Shown here: positions 40,449 to 49,238 of the stretch, piece by piece | How the letters are laid out: every line of letters begins with the position of its first letter | How positions within the stretch are numbered: the first letter of the stretch is position 1 | NCBI RefSeq assembly: GCF_010365305.1 | Contig: NZ_CP048279.1 | Span: forward strand, 1,860,001-1,924,000 | Reading direction: 5' to 3' | Source of the DNA: Staphylococcus sp. MI 10-1553 | Lineage (GTDB): Bacteria; Bacillota; Bacilli; Staphylococcales; Staphylococcaceae | DNA length: 64,000 nt | The notes under the pieces: model-generated | The model's input: only the letters and a program-made list of their open reading frames with translations | Database searches by the model: none | What the model was told of the DNA's origin: nothing | Program-made: the position numbers and the translations under genes

Positions 40449-41380
40449 ATAGCTTGTGTTAATGTATTCATCACTTGTTTCGTTGGGATACCACGACGAA
40501 CGCCCATGCTGAAAACCGCAAAGACAACCGCTATTAACATGGCTGTACCCGCACTGCCGATAAAATAAATGATATTTTCAAGTGTATTGTACGCTTTACC
40601 TTCATGCCCAGAAATGAGTTGCCAAAGTGTCGCAAATAACATTAATAATACAGGTAATAATGCAGTAAATGTACTTAACCCAAAACTTGGCAATTCCTCG
40701 TTTTTAAATGACTTCGTTGCACCTAATGATGAAATATCTCCTTCACGTTGAAACGCTGTTGGTGTTAAACGTGGTGCAATTTTCGCAAAAACAGGTCCCG
40801 CAATGATCGTTACAGGTATCGCAACAATAAAGCCGTATAATAAAACTTCTCCAATATTTGCACCTAATTCTTTGGCGATAACGACTGGACCTGGATGTGG
40901 CGGTAAGAAACCATGTGTAACTGATAAAGCTGTCACCATAGGCATGCCGATTTTTAATTGAGATACATTCATTCGTTTCGCAATTGTAAAGACGAGAGGT
41001 ATTAATAAAACAAGACCGACTTCGAAAAATAATGCAATCCCGATGATAAATGAAGCAATAACCATCGCCCACTGCACATATTTTTTACCGAGTTTAGCAA
41101 TTAAAGTATCCGCAATTTGAGTCGCGCCGCCACCATCAGCGAGCAACTTCCCTAGCATCGCACCGAGACCAAAAATTAATGCGATATGACCTAATGTACC
41201 GCCCATACCTGTCTCAATCGTTGCGACAATTTTATCAAATGGCATACCGAGTAAAATGCCAGTCACCATCGCGGTAATGACAAGTGCAACAAATGTATTT
41301 AACTGCAATTTCATAATTAATATTAATAACACAATAATTGCAATAGCCACACTCAACAGTGGCCAAATTTCTTGAAACAT
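40019..41380 (-). CDS. gntP: Gluconate permease
   Basis: GntP (453 aa) imports gluconate with protons; GntP-family members have 12-14 membrane helices, seen here along the whole length. Signatures include HIALIFGLGAMLGKLLADGGG (about 62-82) and HGFLPPHPGPVVIAKELGANIG (about 165-186). Third gene of gntR-gntK-gntP, 10 bases after gntK. The IS1182 element lies 15 bases past its stop, so native terminator sequence may be displaced. Confidence 0.94.
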   Translation of the reverse strand: MFQEIWPLLSVAIAIIVLLILIMKLQLNTFVALVITAMVTGILLGMPFDKIVATIETGMGGTLGHIALIFGLGAMLGKLLADGGGATQIADTLIAKLGKKYVQWAMVIASFIIGIALFFEVGLVLLIPLVFTIAKRMNVSQLKIGMPMVTALSVTHGFLPPHPGPVVIAKELGANIGEVLLYGFIVAIPVTIIAGPVFAKIAPRLTPTAFQREGDISSLGATKSFKNEELPSFGLSTFTALLPVLLMLFATLWQLISGHEGKAYNTLENIIYFIGSAGTAMLIAVVFAVFSMGVRRGIPTKQVMNTLTQAIYPIGMMLLIIGAGGAFKQVLIDGGVGGAIEKIFTDVHISPILLAWLVAAILRLALGSATVAAISTTGIVLPLLQTADVNLALVALAIGAGSIFCSHVNDAGFWMFKEYFGLTVKETFLTWSLIETIISVSGLVFVLFISLFV

Positions 41381-41390
41381 ACTATCCCCT

Positions 41391-42941
41391 CTATTCTTCG
41401 TTATTTTCTAAATCACGTTGAAATTGTGCCAATGTTTGATATGACGGACTTAAATCTCTACTAATTTGAATAAAGATTGAAGCCAATTTTTGATACACGT
41501 CGACATGTGATACTTCTGGTTGATGTTGATGTGTCGCGCCTACCCAAGATTTCATAATGTCATAGTCATCAATTTGCCCGAGTGCTTTTAACCCTAAAAC
41601 ACAGGCGCCGAGACAAGAACTTTCATAACTTTTTGGTATTTCAACATTCGTGTTAAATATATCCGCCATCATTTGACGCCACAAATGACTTTTTGAAAAG
41701 CCACCTGTCGCTTTAATCGATTGTGGTGACATGCCAATGACTTCAATTAATGCTAAAAAGACAGTATATAAATTGAATAATACGCCTTCCATCACTGCAC
41801 GAATCATATGTTCTTTCTGATGTGATAATGTTAATCCGATAAATGAACCGCGCGCATCAGATGTCCATAATGGCGCACGTTCCCCTGTTAAGTAAGGATG
41901 GAACAGTAAGCCCTGTGCTCCTGGTTGAACATTTTGTGCAATGCGAGACATCACATCATACGTTTCAATACCTAATCGTTTAGCCGTCTCGATTTCGCTC
42001 GCTAACAATTCATCACGCAACCAACGCAACACGACGCCACCATTGTTGACTGGTCCACCAATGACATAATGTTCATCATCGAGCACATAACAGAAAATGC
42101 GCCCTTTTTCATCAATGACAGGATGATCAACAACTGTACGAATTGCGCCTGATGTTCCAATCGTAATAGCTACATCTCCAGGTTCAAAACTGTTCACACC
42201 TAAGTTCGACAATACACCATCACTGGCACCAACAATGATAGGCAGATCACGATGTAAGCCGAGTTTTTCAGCCATATAGTCATCTTTGAAATGCAGTTGA
42301 TGCGTCGTCGATACGAGTGTTGGTAATTTCGAAGTCGGAATATCCAGCAACGCCAACACTTGTTCATCCCACGTTTTATTTTGTAAATTGTACAATCCTG
42401 TAGCAGACGCAATCGACGCATCCATCACCCATTCGCCCGTCAATTGGTACAGAACATACGATTTAATATCGACATAGCGTGTTGCAGTTTCAAAAAGTAC
42501 GGTTTCATCTTGTTTCAACCACCATAATTTACTTAATGGTGACATCGCATGAATCGGTGTACCGGTACGTTGATAAATGCCATCTCCGTCATGATGATTC
42601 AGTAAATCTTCAGCAGCAAAACGCGCACGATTATCTGCCCAAGTCATACTTTTTGTTATTGGACGTTGTAGTTCATCAATGAGAAATAAACTATGCATTT
42701 GTGCGCTCAACGAAATAAATTGTAGCGCTTCTTGTTGAACGTCGCCTTTCCGTACCACTTCTGCAATCGTTTCTGTCACTGCGTTGACGATAATATCTGG
42801 ATCTTGCTCTGAAACATCAACACGTGGTGTGTGCAATGCGTATTCTATCTGTGCTTTTTGTTGAACTTCCCCGTCAGTATTAAACAACACGGCTTTCGTG
42901 CTGGTCGTTCCAATATCTACACCAATCATATATTTCTCCAT
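41391..42941 (-). CDS. gntK: Gluconate kinase (FGGY family)
   Basis: GntK (516 aa) phosphorylates gluconate to 6-phosphogluconate, which enters the pentose phosphate pathway. It shows YMIGVDIGTTSTKAVLFN at the start, GASDGVLSNLGVNSFEPGDVAITIGTSGAIR in the middle (FGGY nucleotide site) and TGGFSKSHLWRQMMADIF late. ATG 42941 has AGAAGGG upstream; an in-frame ATG at 42977 overlaps the end of gntR and lacks one. Confidence 0.93.
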   Translation of the reverse strand: MEKYMIGVDIGTTSTKAVLFNTDGEVQQKAQIEYALHTPRVDVSEQDPDIIVNAVTETIAEVVRKGDVQQEALQFISLSAQMHSLFLIDELQRPITKSMTWADNRARFAAEDLLNHHDGDGIYQRTGTPIHAMSPLSKLWWLKQDETVLFETATRYVDIKSYVLYQLTGEWVMDASIASATGLYNLQNKTWDEQVLALLDIPTSKLPTLVSTTHQLHFKDDYMAEKLGLHRDLPIIVGASDGVLSNLGVNSFEPGDVAITIGTSGAIRTVVDHPVIDEKGRIFCYVLDDEHYVIGGPVNNGGVVLRWLRDELLASEIETAKRLGIETYDVMSRIAQNVQPGAQGLLFHPYLTGERAPLWTSDARGSFIGLTLSHQKEHMIRAVMEGVLFNLYTVFLALIEVIGMSPQSIKATGGFSKSHLWRQMMADIFNTNVEIPKSYESSCLGACVLGLKALGQIDDYDIMKSWVGATHQHQPEVSHVDVYQKLASIFIQISRDLSPSYQTLAQFQRDLENNEE

Positions 42942-42964
42942 AGTGATACACCCTTCTTTTAATA

Positions 42965-43642
42965 TTACTGAGCCCAAAACGCGCCAATATCGTTGTTTAA
43001 ATCATTAAAATTGGCTTCAAACGCTTCATACATCATCTTTCTATCTTTTTGTGCAATCGCTGTAACAAACAGTTCATGGTTTTGAATGACCCGCTCAAAA
43101 TCATCAAAATCCTCGTCCATTCGCTTTTTCATACTCATATAGTTCAGACATAACATCGTCGGCATAATTTGTTGCCATAAATGCGTTAAATAATGATGAT
43201 CACACGCTAAAACCATTAACTCATGGAATTTTAAATCATTTTCCGCAAAACTCGCAGCATCTTTATACTGGATATTCACCTTCATCATCGCTAACGCTTG
43301 TTGCATTGATTGCACAATTTCCATCCAATCAGACCGTTGAATGACCTTCGTGAAAGCAAACGATTCAATCATCAGACGAATGTCAGTCAGTTCTTGCCGT
43401 TGCTTATCTGTAAAAGGAATAATTTCTGCGCCCATCCGTTCCAAACGAATTAAACGTTCTTGCGCTAAAATTTTAAACGCATCTCTCACAGGCGAACGAC
43501 TCACTTGAAACTCATTTGCCACTTGATTTTCAGTCAGTAATTTATTAGTTGAACGCTCGCCATTGATAATACTTAAACGTATAGAAGCAGCAATTGCCTC
43601 CCCTTTCGATAAATAAGTCAGCCATTGTTTAGGAATTTCCAT
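42965..43642 (-). CDS. gntR: GntR-family gluconate operon repressor
   Basis: GntR (225 aa) is a FadR/GntR-type repressor released by gluconate. The winged helix is at about 15-75 (TENQVANEFQVSRSPVRDAFKIL recognition region) and the FCD ligand domain at about 85-220, with metal-binding His residues in LKFHELMVLACDHHYL. First gene of the operon; GAGGTGA 6 bases before ATG. A perfect GntR operator and a catabolite site lie in its promoter. Confidence 0.93.
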   Translation of the reverse strand: MEIPKQWLTYLSKGEAIAASIRLSIINGERSTNKLLTENQVANEFQVSRSPVRDAFKILAQERLIRLERMGAEIIPFTDKQRQELTDIRLMIESFAFTKVIQRSDWMEIVQSMQQALAMMKVNIQYKDAASFAENDLKFHELMVLACDHHYLTHLWQQIMPTMLCLNYMSMKKRMDEDFDDFERVIQNHELFVTAIAQKDRKMMYEAFEANFNDLNNDIGAFWAQ

Positions 43643-43655
43643 TTCATCACCTCTA

Positions 43656-43706
43656 ACTTGTATACAAGTATTCTAATGTAAAAAATTACAAATGTAAACG
43701 CTTACG
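43656..43706 (-). promoter_or_regulatory. gntRKP promoter with GntR operator and cre site
   Basis: Leftward: -35 TTTACA (43698-43693), 17-base spacer, -10 TAGAAT (43675-43670), then the palindrome ACTTGTATACAAGT (43669-43656) over the expected start site, which matches the GntR operator of Bacillus. The -35 sits inside ATGTAAACGCTTACG (43692-43706), an excellent catabolite responsive element. CcpA would therefore block the -35 and GntR the initiation site. Confidence 0.88.
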
Positions 43707-43862
43707 CAAGATTTTATATTTTCTTATTTTTACAAGCTTGGAAGAAATGGAATCACTTGGAAACAAAACGCAATAGATATTTAAATCCTAGAAATAAAAA
43801 AGACACAGCCTCAAAAATAAGGTATGCCAGTATACATAGCGCTCTATTTAAAAGCATCAAAA

Positions 43863-43898
43863 AAAATCACCCCACTTATTTTAAAGTAGAGTGAATTT
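43863..43898. terminator. Bidirectional hairpin downstream of the ABC permease
   Basis: TCACCCCACTT pairs imperfectly with AAGTAGAGTGA, flanked by A-run and T-run. It directly adjoins the structured repeat copy 3. Confidence 0.55.
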
Positions 43899-44213
43899 TT
43901 TGATTGCAAACCGGGGAAAGAGACTCCTGAGGGAATGAGATATAGCCTAGAAAAAGTTTCTTTCCTTATTAAGTGTGGCTACTGTTTAACGCAGTAGCTG
44001 TCTGACTTCTCAATGCTTGTGCTTTTGAGAAGTCTAGTTAGCCTTGCAAGGGCAGTACCACGAAATCTTTGTTGCACATGAGATTTCTGTACTGCTCCCA
44101 AAATCCAATTCGGCATCCATCTCGTATACACTTCAATCAAGACAAATTTAGTTGAGGTGAGCGCCTAGGAACGTGAGTCCCTCGGTAGCAATCGTTAAGT
44201 TACTATATAAAAG
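43899..44213 (+). repeat. Nested palindromic dispersed repeat, copy 3 (with internal hairpins)
   Basis: Closing pair TTGATTGC...GCAATCG, then ACCGGGG/CCCTCGGT and GACTCCTGAGGG/CGCCTAGGA, the same order as the copy at 7.7 kb. The inner part holds three extra hairpins: CTACTG/CAGTAG near 43980, ACTTCTCAA/TTTTGAGAAGT near 44005-44030, and GGGCAGTACC...GTACTGCTCCC near 44050-44100. It then rejoins the shared CCAATT.GGCATCCAT and CAAATTTAGTTGA blocks. Noncoding, about 315 bases, just after the stop of the ABC permease. Confidence 0.75.
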
Positions 44214-44225
44214 TAAGCGTGATTT

Positions 44226-44954
44226 TTAAATATCTTTTTTCGCAATGAAACCTAAGTTCGCCAACCATAATACGACGATTGATCCCACATTAATGACCCA
44301 CTGCCAGTTCGTAAACGTCACACCATTTCCTAAAGTCTTATCGCTTAAGTAACTAAACGGGATATACTTTAATGAATCTTGAATATTATCTCCAATTTCA
44401 GGAATAAGCGGAATAAACGGTTTCACTACTGGTAATAAAAGTAACAATAAAATACCGAGTGTATACACTAATGCTGGTTTTTGAACAATAAGGTTAATCA
44501 AAAACAATAAAAGTCCATACACAAAGAATAAAATTAAATAAAATACGAGTAATTTCCAAGACTGGTCATGATCTAAATCTGTACCATCCGTTGACCATTG
44601 AATTAAATAAGTCACTACTACGACAACAGCTGTTGTGAAAATGCTGATGAAAATAATAGATAATGTTTTCGCAATGAAATAACCAATACGGCTTTGCGTT
44701 TGATTTAAGAAAAGTTGAATCGTCCCTTGAGCGGTATCACGTGTAATGGTTTTGATAACGAACAACAGACCAATGAGTGAAAAGAACCATTTTCCTACAC
44801 TAAACATCGTATTCGCATTCACCGGATTATCGTTCGTAACTAAAATAATGACTGTAATGATCAATGGCGCAATACCGAGAAGAATCGCTAAATAAGTAAG
44901 CGGACTTTTTAAAATACTCACGATGTCGAACTTGAACAATTGCAATATATTCAT
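44226..44954 (-). CDS. ABC exporter permease (ABC-2 type), Pmt-like
   Basis: A 242-residue membrane protein with six hydrophobic helices, overlapping the ATPase gene by 4 bases. It has the ABC-2 layout of small peptide exporters (LFVIKTITRDTAQGTIQLFLNQTQSR, FSLIGLLFV). Position near the ppaC-to-groEL staphylococcal backbone and the neighbouring ATPase recall the phenol-soluble modulin exporter (PmtD), but a unique assignment is not possible by eye. Confidence 0.75.
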   Translation of the reverse strand: MNILQLFKFDIVSILKSPLTYLAILLGIAPLIITVIILVTNDNPVNANTMFSVGKWFFSLIGLLFVIKTITRDTAQGTIQLFLNQTQSRIGYFIAKTLSIIFISIFTTAVVVVVTYLIQWSTDGTDLDHDQSWKLLVFYLILFFVYGLLLFLINLIVQKPALVYTLGILLLLLLPVVKPFIPLIPEIGDNIQDSLKYIPFSYLSDKTLGNGVTFTNWQWVINVGSIVVLWLANLGFIAKKDI

Positions 44955-45826
44955 GATTGACCACCTCGTTGATTAATATTGAAATAAGTGTCTCGTAATG
45001 ATACTTTACGTGTTTCAATATATTGTGGAAAAATGCCTTTTTGGGCTAATCCTTTAAGGAAATTGCGATAATCGCGTTGCCCATTTAAGATAATTTCTCC
45101 TGATTCTTTCTGTGATTGTAGGACTTTAAAATGATCAGTTAAGTAATATAATGCTTGTTCAAAGTCATCGGGATCCACTTGAATAATCGTTTGATTTGTG
45201 GACTGACCTTCAGCCATATTAACGTCTTGAACAAAATGACCGTCTCTTAAAAATACGGCACGGTCACAAATTAATTCAATATCTTCTAATTTATGACTCG
45301 AAATGAGAATTTTCATATTCAATTGTTGTACAAGCTGTTCTATTGTTTTTAAGACGTCGATTGAACCATCTGGATCCATTCCATTTGTTGGCTCATCTAA
45401 GATTAAAAATTTCGGTTTATTCATAAGAGAAACAGCTATAGCAAGTTTTTGTCTCATCCCCATTGAATATTTTTTTACTTTTTTCTTAATGTAGGATTCC
45501 ATACCAAACGCTTTGATAATATGATTCGTATACGCTTCATCAAAACCTGTACCTAAAACTTGCGCAAAAAGTTTTAAATTGTATAGACCTGATTTGTTAT
45601 CGTAAAGTTTCGGATGTTCAATTAAATAGCCGATTTTATCGTCATTTGCAACTTGAACGTCTCCTTGGTAATTAATAATATTGCCATTCATAATTTTCAT
45701 TAATGTTGTTTTCCCAACACCATTTTTACCAATTAATCCAACAATTTTACTATCATTAAATGCAAAATCAACGTGATCAATGACAGTATTGTTGCCATAT
45801 TGTTTGGTGATTTGTTTCAATTCCAT
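44951..45826 (-). CDS. ABC exporter ATP-binding protein, Pmt-like
   Basis: A 291-residue ATPase with Walker A GKNGVGKTT (33-41), signature SMGMRQK (121-127), and Walker B LILDEPTNGMDPDG (141-154). NKPKFLILDEP and LISSHKLEDIELICDRAVFLRDGHFVQDV are strongly reminiscent of the staphylococcal Pmt/YtrB-type ATPases. Start 45826 follows AGGAGG by 8 bases. It forms a two-gene unit with the permease; no regulator (pmtR) or second ATPase-permease pair is present here. Confidence 0.78.
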   Translation of the reverse strand: MELKQITKQYGNNTVIDHVDFAFNDSKIVGLIGKNGVGKTTLMKIMNGNIINYQGDVQVANDDKIGYLIEHPKLYDNKSGLYNLKLFAQVLGTGFDEAYTNHIIKAFGMESYIKKKVKKYSMGMRQKLAIAVSLMNKPKFLILDEPTNGMDPDGSIDVLKTIEQLVQQLNMKILISSHKLEDIELICDRAVFLRDGHFVQDVNMAEGQSTNQTIIQVDPDDFEQALYYLTDHFKVLQSQKESGEIILNGQRDYRNFLKGLAQKGIFPQYIETRKVSLRDTYFNINQRGGQS

Positions 45827-46270
45827 CCACGAATCCTCCTGTTTATTGATTAGATGATACATTTGAAATGACTTTACTGATATGATTGCGATCACACGTC
45901 ATAAAGTATGGCTCACTGAACCACGAGCAACTCACTATCGTCTTAATAGCGCATCCTGTTAAATAGTATCAGTCAGTCAAAACATGCGAGATATGTATAT
46001 TTTCGACTGCGCTTTTTGTAAAACTACCCTTTTATCATTAAAAATGATTGAATTATTGTTTTAAATGACGACACGCCTACGTACTATGTGCGAATGCTTC
46101 TATTTTCATCACATATACATTTCTCCCAAAAGCATTCATTGTGTATAGAAAATGTTCAACACTCGTAAACATAACAAAATAATCCGATAGAAAACAACTA
46201 TCAACTTGTTATATTTAAAATTTTAAACTTTTTTACATTACATTTCATCAAATTTAATGCATTTAAATGT
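45827..46270. other. Gene-free stretch upstream of the ABC exporter
   Basis: About 440 bases, AT-rich. No frame with a start and ribosome binding site, no repeat and no clear hairpin. It must contain the leftward promoter of the ABC pair, but no -35/-10 pair stands out. No remnant of additional pmt genes was recognised. Confidence 0.4.
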
Positions 46271-46444
46271 TTAACGTTGCTTTTTTCTATCATTATGACG
46301 ACTAATAAAGGCACAAATCATAAATAAAATGGTCGCGATAAACAGTTTAATGGCCGAAGTTTCTTCCCCTAAAAACTGTAAAACGATGCCAATGATAAAA
46401 ATTAATAACGCAATGATGACAAAAATTTTCGTTAAATGTTTCAT
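46271..46444 (-). CDS. Small membrane protein (57 aa)
   Basis: A 57-residue protein starting MKHLTKIFVIIALLIFIIGIVLQFLG with two hydrophobic helices (about 6-25 and 33-50) and a basic tail RHNDRKKQR. ATG 46444 has AAGGAG 7 bases before it. No family recognised; it resembles other staphylococcal small two-helix membrane proteins. Confidence 0.7.
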   Translation of the reverse strand: MKHLTKIFVIIALLIFIIGIVLQFLGEETSAIKLFIATILFMICAFISRHNDRKKQR

Positions 46445-46654
46445 TGGATTCTCCTTTTTTATTAATTGTTGATTCAAACATTAGAAAAAGCTGCGCGATT
46501 TGTCAACAGCACTTCATGAACTTATAACCTTTAATTACTTCAGACGCATTCTATAGCTTCCAATCTACACATTACATATCTTTCGTAAATAAATCGTTTG
46601 CCTCCAAATTATGAAGGTGATAAAATAACAGTGTATCCACACATGATTAAATGA

Positions 46655-46690
46655 CCCCAAACTTGTTGCCGCAAGTTTGGGGCTTTTGTT
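46655..46690 (+). terminator. Strong hairpin CCCCAAACTTG/CAAGTTTGGGG
   Basis: Perfect 11-bp inverted repeat (46655-46665 with 46672-46682) followed on the plus strand by TTTTGTTTTG and on the minus strand by TCATTTAATC. Could end the 43-codon gene to its right (leftward) or an unseen plus-strand RNA. Confidence 0.7.
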
Positions 46691-46705
46691 TTGTTGCATC
46701 ATTTT

Positions 46706-46837
46706 TCATGAGTGTGTTGAATCGTCTTTTTGTTGTTTTTCTCGATCTCGCTTTTTCCACTTTGATTCGATCCAACATCTAAAAATAACTAAAATGCCAC
46801 CATTAACTAATAACATCCAAAATTCTGTCCACGACAT
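46706..46837 (-). CDS. Small membrane protein with charged tail (43 aa)
   Basis: Starts MSWTEFWMLLVNGGILVIF (one hydrophobic helix, about 5-20) and continues with a highly charged tail RCWIESKWKKRDREKQQKDD ending in STHS. A near-perfect AGGAGGTG lies 8 bases before the ATG at 46837, and a strong hairpin follows the stop. The layout (single helix, then a charged C-terminus) is that of many small regulatory or toxin-like membrane peptides. Function unknown. Confidence 0.65.
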   Translation of the reverse strand: MSWTEFWMLLVNGGILVIFRCWIESKWKKRDREKQQKDDSTHS

Positions 46838-47050
46838 GATTAAACACCTCCTACTTTTAGAAACCGTTTTCTTAAAAAGCACCAAAAATGTAGGGAGTGG
46901 TGGCTACATTTATTTTAACACAAAACACCGAACATGTGTTCTTATTTTGCGTTTTTATCTTGAATTTTCTATCAGTCTATTCTTTAAATTTATTGCTTTT
47001 CACTGTATGATAGACTTATATGATGAAAAATTAGAAAGAGGTCGAATCCT

Positions 47051-48340
47051 ATGAACCCTTTAGCGCTACAATTAAACGAACAGTTAAGTGAAGAAAACCC
47101 AGTCGTCCTAGATATGTTTTCCGACCTTGGTACAAATATGTATTATCCAAAAGGCATTTTGACACAATCTGCTGAAGCCAAAGCGACAAAATATAACGCT
47201 ACAATCGGTATGGCTACAACTGCTGAAGGCAAAATGTACACTAAAACGTTATATGGCATGTTTGATCATTTAACGCCAGATGAAGTTTTTGCTTATGCCC
47301 CGCCACAAGGTTTGGCTGAATTACGTGAACTTTGGCAACAAAAAATGTTAAAAGAGAACCCTGATTTAACAAAAGAAGCGATGAGTTTACCTCTCGTGAC
47401 GAATGCTTTAACGCACGGTTTGTCATTAATTGCTGATTTATTTGTGAATCCAGGTGATACCGTATTATTACCTCAACACAATTGGGGGAACTATAATCTT
47501 GTTTTCGGCGTTCGTCATCAAGCAACAATGCAAACTTACCCCATTTTTGATGAACAAGGTCATTTCACAACCGAACATCTCGTAAAAACGTTGGATGATA
47601 TTGAAGAAGATAAAGTCATCATGTTATTAAACTATCCAAACAATCCAACTGGTTATACACCTACAACAGAAAAAGTTGAGACAATTGTGCAAGCGATTGA
47701 TCGACTAGCAAAACGTGGTGTAAACGTCGTTGCAGTTGTCGACGATGCGTATTACGGATTATTTTACGAAGATGTATACACACAATCTATTTTCACTGCA
47801 CTCACACAATTGAACAATGAACGTGTATTACCAATTCGTTTAGATGGTGCGACAAAAGAGTTTTTCGCTTGGGGGTTCCGCGTCGGTTTCTTAACTTTTG
47901 GAACTTCAAATAACACGACAAAAAATGTGTTAGAAGCTAAAATGAAAGGGCTCATTCGTAGTAATAACTCAAGTGGTGCCACACCTTCTCAAGCAGCAGT
48001 CCAACATGCGTTGAAACAAGGGGCATCTTTCAATGATGAAGTGCAACACAACATTCAAATTTTACAATCACGTTATGAAGTGACTAAAGCAATCGTTTAT
48101 GATGAAGCATACCAATCATTATGGCAGCCGTATGACTTTAACTCTGGTTACTTCATGGCGTTGAAAGTGAAAGGTGTGAATGCTGAAGCGTTACGTGTCC
48201 ACCTCATTGAAAAACATTCGATTGGTATCGTTGCGCTTAATGAGACTGACATTCGTATCGCCTTTAGTTGCATCGAAAAAGAAGATTTACCACACGTATT
48301 TAAATCCATTGCTACAGCGATTGAAACATTACAAGCATAA
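47051..48340 (+). CDS. Class I/II aminotransferase (PLP)
   Basis: A 429-residue fold-type I PLP enzyme. PNNPTGYTP (196-204), DDAYYG (231-236) and LDGATKEFFAWGFRVGF with Schiff-base Lys269 are clear. The N-terminal 80 residues and the RSNNSSGATPSQAAVQ segment resemble the bacterial aminotransferase subfamily near AspC/PatA, but amino-acid specificity cannot be read. AAGAGG is 7-8 bases before the ATG. Confidence 0.9.
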   Translation: MNPLALQLNEQLSEENPVVLDMFSDLGTNMYYPKGILTQSAEAKATKYNATIGMATTAEGKMYTKTLYGMFDHLTPDEVFAYAPPQGLAELRELWQQKMLKENPDLTKEAMSLPLVTNALTHGLSLIADLFVNPGDTVLLPQHNWGNYNLVFGVRHQATMQTYPIFDEQGHFTTEHLVKTLDDIEEDKVIMLLNYPNNPTGYTPTTEKVETIVQAIDRLAKRGVNVVAVVDDAYYGLFYEDVYTQSIFTALTQLNNERVLPIRLDGATKEFFAWGFRVGFLTFGTSNNTTKNVLEAKMKGLIRSNNSSGATPSQAAVQHALKQGASFNDEVQHNIQILQSRYEVTKAIVYDEAYQSLWQPYDFNSGYFMALKVKGVNAEALRVHLIEKHSIGIVALNETDIRIAFSCIEKEDLPHVFKSIATAIETLQA

Positions 48341-48347
48341 ATCCAAC

Positions 48348-48385
48348 ACAGACAGGTCGTCGCAAGTCACCTGTCTGTCTTTATT
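48348..48385 (+). terminator. Terminator after the aminotransferase gene
   Basis: ACAGACAGGT (48348-48357) pairs with ACCTGTCTGT (48369-48378), followed by CTTTATTTT. Confidence 0.8.
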
Positions 48386-48398
48386 TTAGGAGGATTTG

Positions 48399-49217
48399 AT
48401 GGACATCCATACACGTCAACCACAACAATTTTTAACGAAAGCGAGTGGCTATTTAAAAAATTACACGCATACTTTAAATCCATACATGGGCTGTCAATTT
48501 GCATGCACATACTGTTACGTACGTCGCTCACCTATTTCGCTATTTTCTGGTAAAACTTGGGGCGATTGGGTCACTGCTAAAACAGATGAGCAGCTGAAAT
48601 TTAGAAAAGAGCTCCAGAAAAATAAATCTAAAGGGCCATTCACAGTATTCATGTCTTCCTCTACCGATCCATATCAACAGCTTGAGAAAAAATATGAAAC
48701 GACCCGCTATTTATTATCTGAAATGCATGAGTGTCCACCCGATTTTCTGTTCATTCAAACACGTAGCCCGCTCATACAACGAGACATCGACATCCTTCAA
48801 TCTTATCCTGGAAATTTCATCGTAAGTATGACCGTAGAAACAGATCGTGAAGACATCATCCGCCATTTCACACCAAAAGCACCGAGTATTCAAGCAAGAT
48901 TGAAAACCGTGGACAAACTTCGTGCTGCACATATTCCAACACAAATTGCCGTTGCACCTGTCCTGCCTTGTACTGATCAGTTTGCTCAACAATTAGCCGA
49001 ACATATCGACCGTGTTACGATTGACGATTACTTTATGGGTGATGGGGCAAACGGTCGTCGCACACAATCGCTCGGCATTCAGTCTTTATATGAAAATCTC
49101 GATTTACAGGATTGGTATCATCCTGACGCCTATCTTCATGTGGTAAAATTAATGCAAGACGCTTTTCCACATGACAACATTGCGATCAGTAGTAATGGTT
49201 TCGTGCCATTTCAATAA
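48399..49217 (+). CDS. SPL-family radical SAM protein
   Basis: A 272-residue radical SAM enzyme. The iron-sulfur cluster cysteines are Cys32, Cys36 and Cys39 in YMGCQFACTYCYVRRS (CxxxCxxC), followed by SMTVETDREDIIRHFTPKAPSIQARLKTVDKL and late PVLPCTDQFAQQL. This is the family related to spore photoproduct lyase but without that activity shown; staphylococci do not sporulate. The next gene repairs alkylated DNA, hinting at a DNA damage role. Start 48399 follows AGGAGG; an in-frame TTG at 48396 is less plausible. Confidence 0.88.
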   Translation: MDIHTRQPQQFLTKASGYLKNYTHTLNPYMGCQFACTYCYVRRSPISLFSGKTWGDWVTAKTDEQLKFRKELQKNKSKGPFTVFMSSSTDPYQQLEKKYETTRYLLSEMHECPPDFLFIQTRSPLIQRDIDILQSYPGNFIVSMTVETDREDIIRHFTPKAPSIQARLKTVDKLRAAHIPTQIAVAPVLPCTDQFAQQLAEHIDRVTIDDYFMGDGANGRRTQSLGIQSLYENLDLQDWYHPDAYLHVVKLMQDAFPHDNIAISSNGFVPFQ

Positions 49218-49238
49218 AATTAAAGGAGGTCGAATCGG

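Noticed and set aside
48399..49217. True spore photoproduct lyase
   Set aside because: Only family-level likeness; staphylococci do not form spores and the lyase-specific residues cannot be confirmed.
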